In this document: piece after piece, positions 60,726 through 64,000 of the stretch
Layout of the letters: every line of letters starts with the position of its first letter
Numbering within the stretch: the stretch's first letter is position 1
DNA from: Bacteroidota bacterium
Lineage (GTDB): Bacteria > Bacteroidota > Bacteroidia > JABEUT01
Direction: 5' to 3'
DNA length: 64,000 nucleotides
Assembly (NCBI GenBank): GCA_013288345.1
Contig: JABDCA010000004.1
Span: 1 to 64,000, forward strand
Notes under the pieces: model-generated
Database searches by the model: none
What the model saw: the letters and a program-made list of their open reading frames with translations, nothing else
Told to the model about the DNA's origin: nothing
Translations under genes and position numbers: made by a program

Positions 60726-61595
60726 ATGGAAACCTCTATTTATAAATCATCGGAATATAAAGCAGAAATAATGGAGCTTTATGAAAAAAGGCTGGCAGCC
60801 TGTAACCTCAATTATGAAGATATTTATGTAGATACATTTGCAGGGAAAACACATGTAATAGCAACCGGAGACGCATCCAATCCACCACTTATAATACTTC
60901 ATGGAATAAATGCGGGGGCTCCAATGGCGCTTGAATCTATAAAAGGACTCAGCAACTATTACAGGCTATATGCTATTGATACAGTAGGCCAGGCAACAAA
61001 AAGCAGCGAGACCCGCCTACCTATGAATGATGATAGTTATGCAAGATGGATAAATGAAACAATGGATAAGCTGGCACTTAAAACAGCTTCATTTATTGGG
61101 GTTTCTTACGGAGCCTTTCTTCTGCAAAAGCTAATGACCTTTTACCCAACCCGGATTACAAAAAGCATTTTCGTTGTACCATCAGGATTTGTAAACGGTT
61201 CATTTTTTAAATCAATGCAAAAATTATCATTCCCACTACTTCGGTTTCTATCTACCAAAAAAGAAAATGATTTAGTGCGATTCATGGATGCTTTTTATAC
61301 CCAGATCGATGAAACCGGTGTTTCGTTTCAGAAAAATGTTTTGCTAGGTGTAAAGGTTGACTATAGAAGGCCCACATTACTTACAGCCAAAGATGTAAAT
61401 CAAATGCACTCACCGGTCTATGTTATGGTTGCCGACAACGACATATTTTTCCCCGGAGATAAAGCCCTTAAAAAATGCAAAGCTCTATTTATAAACTTCA
61501 AAGGTTCTTATATACTTAAAAACACCAAGCATATTCCGGCTCCGAATACCTACCCTGAAATTGAAAATCAGATAAAAAAATGGCTTGATGAATAA
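60726..61595 (+). CDS. Alpha/beta hydrolase under TetR control
   Basis: 289 residues. Fold features: oxyanion-region HGINAGAPM (about 58-66), YAIDTVGQATKS, nucleophile elbow GVSYGAF (Ser about 126), an acid at VADNDIFFPGD and catalytic His near NTKHIPAP. No lipase-specific motif. Divergent from the TetR gene, with the palindrome between; likely induced by the TetR ligand and may degrade it (inference). Confidence 0.88.
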   Translation: METSIYKSSEYKAEIMELYEKRLAACNLNYEDIYVDTFAGKTHVIATGDASNPPLIILHGINAGAPMALESIKGLSNYYRLYAIDTVGQATKSSETRLPMNDDSYARWINETMDKLALKTASFIGVSYGAFLLQKLMTFYPTRITKSIFVVPSGFVNGSFFKSMQKLSFPLLRFLSTKKENDLVRFMDAFYTQIDETGVSFQKNVLLGVKVDYRRPTLLTAKDVNQMHSPVYVMVADNDIFFPGDKALKKCKALFINFKGSYILKNTKHIPAPNTYPEIENQIKKWLDE

Positions 61596-61614
61596 TTTGA
61601 GGGGATAATCTTAT

Positions 61615-62376
61615 TTAATTCAATCTCTCAACCCAGTTTGCAATATAGCCGGCAACTTCTTCCCAGCCCTTTTGCCCGCATATAAAGTGACATCGGCCTA
61701 GGAATACCTTTAAGTCAGTTTGGCTGCTTTTATCAGAGTATTTACCATAATTGCTCTCAACTAACGACTGAGGGATTATATTATCATCACTTCCGCCAAT
61801 CATAAGTAACGGAGGGTGCGGCTTTGCAAAATCAATTTTACCATGCTTCATAACTGAACGCGGAATGTTCCGACTCTCGGGTGTTACCAGTTCATCATAC
61901 GCCTTATCTGAATCAGCCTGCGACATTACATTACAAAAAGCGTAGTGAAATTGTGCCTTTGTGAGTACACAAGGAGAAAGTCCTTTAAATGGATTAATAA
62001 CAGGCAGATTACTTTTAAGAAAGCTCCATTTAAATGAAAACACACCTGCAGGTGGTGCACTGTCAATACATATACCTGCTTTAGCCAAATCCCTGTTTAC
62101 CAGTATTTGGGTAATTAAACCGCCCATAGAATGCCCTATAACAATAGGCTTTTCATCGAGTTTGCTTATTACTTGTGCAACTGAATCTACTACTCTATCA
62201 AGGGTAAGTTTGCTTAATTCAGCAGGAATATTTCCCCTTAATTCTGCCGGTTCTCCTTCATGGTAAGGGTATGCGGGAGTATGACATTTATATCCTTTGG
62301 CTTCAAAATATTTAACCCACTCGTTCCAGCTTTTTGGGTTCTGAAACATACCATGAACAAAAACGATATTCTTCAT
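61615..62376 (-). CDS. Alpha/beta hydrolase
   Basis: 253 residues. FVHGMFQNPKSWNEW (about 4-18), HTPAYPYHEGEP, nucleophile elbow GHSMGGLI (Ser about 87), DDNIIP (catalytic Asp region) and a C-terminal GRCHFICGQKGWEEVA (catalytic His). The size and cap type fit esterases of the Pfam abhydrolase_6 group. Convergent with the preceding hydrolase gene, 11 bp from the LiaF-like gene on the same strand. Substrate unknown. Confidence 0.88.
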   Translation of the reverse strand: MKNIVFVHGMFQNPKSWNEWVKYFEAKGYKCHTPAYPYHEGEPAELRGNIPAELSKLTLDRVVDSVAQVISKLDEKPIVIGHSMGGLITQILVNRDLAKAGICIDSAPPAGVFSFKWSFLKSNLPVINPFKGLSPCVLTKAQFHYAFCNVMSQADSDKAYDELVTPESRNIPRSVMKHGKIDFAKPHPPLLMIGGSDDNIIPQSLVESNYGKYSDKSSQTDLKVFLGRCHFICGQKGWEEVAGYIANWVERLN

Positions 62377-62387
62377 TTCAATGGGGA

Positions 62388-63095
62388 TTAGTAACTGATT
62401 ATATCGATACCGCCAAATATGGCAGTACCATTAACAAGTAATACTTTTTTAGATGCAGCTGCATTATGAAACTGCCTTTTATCATCGGTGCCGGCAAAAA
62501 CATGAACCACGTTTACCCGCACATCCCAGTCAGATGGGACAATAAGTTTTACGCCGCCAAATACAACAACAAGGTCGAGCACAGCAGTATTATCAATATC
62601 TGCCTGCATAAAGTTAATTTCTGTTCCACCAAATACATTTACAATCTCTCCTTTCGAAAAGCTTTTAGAAAGAATAGTTTTACGGGCGCCCCAGAAAATT
62701 GCAACAGAATTAAATACATTGCTTCCATCGGCATCATTATCACCACCATAAGCATTAGTTAATGGATTGGTACGTGGGCGAAAAATAACCGACAACCCAA
62801 TTACTATAATTACAATAGGCCAGAAATATGCACCAATTGAAAAACTTATCCACCCCTGATGCCTGGCAAGGAAATAGCAGCCTATAACTACCAACCATAA
62901 AGAAGCAAGGCTGCGGAATCTTCGTTTAACAGCAATATAACCCCCCAACCCAATCATAAAAGCAGGCCAGGTAAAAAGCCAACCATAAATAGGGTACCCC
63001 ATTCTGCGGAGCAATAACAATATACCTGCAACAAGTATAGCAAAGCCTGCTACTGCCCTACCGGAACTATTTCTTTGTTGAGGGTAGTTTTCCAT
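62388..63095 (-). CDS. LiaF-like (YvqF) transmembrane protein
   Basis: 235 residues: four membrane helices in the first ~105 residues (VAGFAILVAGILLLLRRMGYPIYGWLFTWPAFMIGLGGY is the first part, about 14-55), then a beta-rich domain with EIVNVFGGTEINFMQADID, VVVFGGVKLIVPSDW and VFAGTDDKRQF, as in LiaF/DUF2154 toastrack-like proteins. Probable inner-membrane sensor or modulator of envelope stress. It lies 12 bp upstream of the hydrolase and 17 bp downstream of the lipoprotein, so the three may form an operon. Confidence 0.85.
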   Translation of the reverse strand: MENYPQQRNSSGRAVAGFAILVAGILLLLRRMGYPIYGWLFTWPAFMIGLGGYIAVKRRFRSLASLWLVVIGCYFLARHQGWISFSIGAYFWPIVIIVIGLSVIFRPRTNPLTNAYGGDNDADGSNVFNSVAIFWGARKTILSKSFSKGEIVNVFGGTEINFMQADIDNTAVLDLVVVFGGVKLIVPSDWDVRVNVVHVFAGTDDKRQFHNAAASKKVLLVNGTAIFGGIDIISY

Positions 63096-63112
63096 TACTA
63101 TTAAAGTAAGTC

Positions 63113-63622
63113 TTAATAACCGAGTATAAACTCGAGTTTCACGTCATCAATATAAAAATCGCCTTTGCTTACATTCCAAGGGTAAACAGCAAGTGAATTT
63201 TCAGGTTTATTTATAGTATCATTAAAGGTAAAGTCAGTTTCAACCTTTTGCCATTCGCCACGTTTTGGAACAAGATCGCTCAGGTTTCTGGCTGTCCATA
63301 ATGCATCGGTCTTATCGGGTCTCTTTATATTCACAACAAGCTTACCTTGTGCATTTGGGTTAAGGTATGCCCAAAAACTTAGCTTCACTTTTATTACCTT
63401 ATCATCAGATATTTCCCTAAAAAGCTGACTAAATGTCAATCCGAATACATGAACGGAATCAAACTTATTGGAGTAAATACCTGAATGGGCATACTTTTTA
63501 CTAAGGTTTATAGGTGTCCAACCTTTAATGGACTCCAAATCATTATAATAAACCAATCCTTTTTGCTTAGGCACATTGCATGCACAAAGCAGTATTAAAC
63601 AAAAACAAGCAATTTTTCTCAT
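63113..63622 (-). CDS. Lipoprotein with jelly-roll-like domain
   Basis: 169 residues. Short leader with a lipobox-like LCAC (Cys about 15; Cys also at 6, 13). The rest is beta-rich: LVYYNDLESIKGWTPINLSKKYAHSGIYSNKF, KVKLSFWAYLNPNAQGKLVVNIKRPDKT, YPWNVSKGDFYIDDVKLEF, typical of carbohydrate-binding-like jelly rolls found in Bacteroidota surface proteins. Function unknown. Confidence 0.75.
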   Translation of the reverse strand: MRKIACFCLILLCACNVPKQKGLVYYNDLESIKGWTPINLSKKYAHSGIYSNKFDSVHVFGLTFSQLFREISDDKVIKVKLSFWAYLNPNAQGKLVVNIKRPDKTDALWTARNLSDLVPKRGEWQKVETDFTFNDTINKPENSLAVYPWNVSKGDFYIDDVKLEFILGY

Positions 63623-63642
63623 AAAGCAAAAGTATAATTATA

Positions 63643-64000
63643 TCAGGTATATATCCAAACATTGCTAAGATACATATTGAATAAATAGGTATGCCATATA
63701 ATGGCAGGAATGATATAAAGCAATAAGGCAACATATTTCAGTTTTGCAGGCAGATACTTTTCGAACAATATGAGTGGCACAAACAAAACAAGTAAATAAA
63801 GGCCAACATATTCGAACCTTATTAAGTTGCCTGCGTAATGCACCGTAATAAGAAACAATACCAAACATATAAGAGACAAAAGCACTGCACTTAGTTTATA
63901 TGTAAATGCAACCTTCTCCAGCTTTTCAGGTAATTGAAAAAGAATTATATAAAAGAACGGCACAGCCATGGTATAGCGGAAGAAGCCGTTAATAACATTG
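63643..64000 (-). CDS. Polytopic membrane protein, C-terminal part only
   Basis: The frame is open to the right edge of the window; residues upstream of the apparent ATG at 63969 (VINGFFRYT) are in frame, so the start is outside. Visible are four membrane helices (for example VPFFYIILF, LSAVLLSLICLVLFLITVHY, YVGLYLLVLFVPLILF and ALLLYIIPAIIWHTY). It resembles the C-terminal part of EpsG- or O-antigen polymerase-like proteins, but this is weak. Confidence 0.55.
   Translation of the reverse strand, partial: NVINGFFRYTMAVPFFYIILFQLPEKLEKVAFTYKLSAVLLSLICLVLFLITVHYAGNLIRFEYVGLYLLVLFVPLILFEKYLPAKLKYVALLLYIIPAIIWHTYLFNMYLSNVWIYT

Overview
The window is chromosomal DNA of a free-living member of the Bacteroidota, probably of the Chitinophagales/Sphingobacteriia type. 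The evidence is in the sequence. There is a subtilase with a type-A and a 1730-residue adhesin with a type-B (CHU_C-like) type IX secretion sorting domain. There are an orphan CarboxypepD_reg/TonB receptor, a bacillithiol gene (bshB1), the parA-parB-DUF5683 order and many genes preceded by the Bacteroidota -7 promoter element TAnnTTTG. Genes are densely packed and low in GC. I saw no prophage, transposase, CRISPR array or rRNA operon, and there is one tRNA gene.

Layout. 0-3 kb: secreted subtilase (start outside the window), a small membrane protein, recQ. 3-6 kb (minus): bshB1-gcvT-comB operon and a DCC-family protein. 6-9.7 kb: a metal-uptake unit, an OprB-like porin and an NRAMP transporter facing a DtxR/MntR-type regulator across a 16-bp palindromic operator. 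9.7-13 kb (minus): an unknown protein, a seven-heme cytochrome with TPR repeats and a small outer-membrane barrel. 13-18 kb: dapF with a membrane-anchored partner, HtrA protease, TonB-domain protein, TerC. 18-23.4 kb: TonB receptor, a candidate small RNA, a PadR-PspC regulatory pair. 23.5-28.7 kb: the giant adhesin. 28.8-29.0 kb: tRNA-Ser followed by an odd palindromic element bounded by a copy of the tRNA 3' end. 29-32.6 kb: two DHFR/RibD-C proteins, DUF4846 protein, membrane protein. 32.6-35.2 kb: an ECF42 module (two YCII/DGPF proteins, a SnoaL-like protein and the sigma factor), preceded by two near-identical candidate ECF promoters. 35.4-37.8 kb: three tandem paralogues with a Cys-rich N-terminal module and a shared C-terminal tail. 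37.8-38.4 kb: palindromic repeats. 38.4-45.4 kb: HTH protein, UPF0173 hydrolase, parA-parB-DUF5683, methyltransferase, queE, two unknown proteins. 45.6-50.6 kb: SpoIIE phosphatase, lone PstS, PhoB-like regulator, dprA, lipoprotein. 50.6-59.3 kb: fused oligopeptide ABC ATPase, cysS, M28 peptidase/cyclase, tag, cation antiporter, MFS transporter, ilvE. 59.4-64 kb: Met/Cys-rich membrane protein, divergent TetR/hydrolase pair, a second hydrolase, LiaF-like protein, lipoprotein and the end of a membrane protein running off the window.

Most genes are ordinary housekeeping or accessory genes. The less explained items are the tRNA-Ser element, the tandem ECF42-type promoters, the triplicated Cys-module family, two promoter-to-terminator intergenic units that look like small RNAs, the Met/Cys-rich membrane protein, and the several families of dispersed palindromes, one of which lies inside a reading frame.
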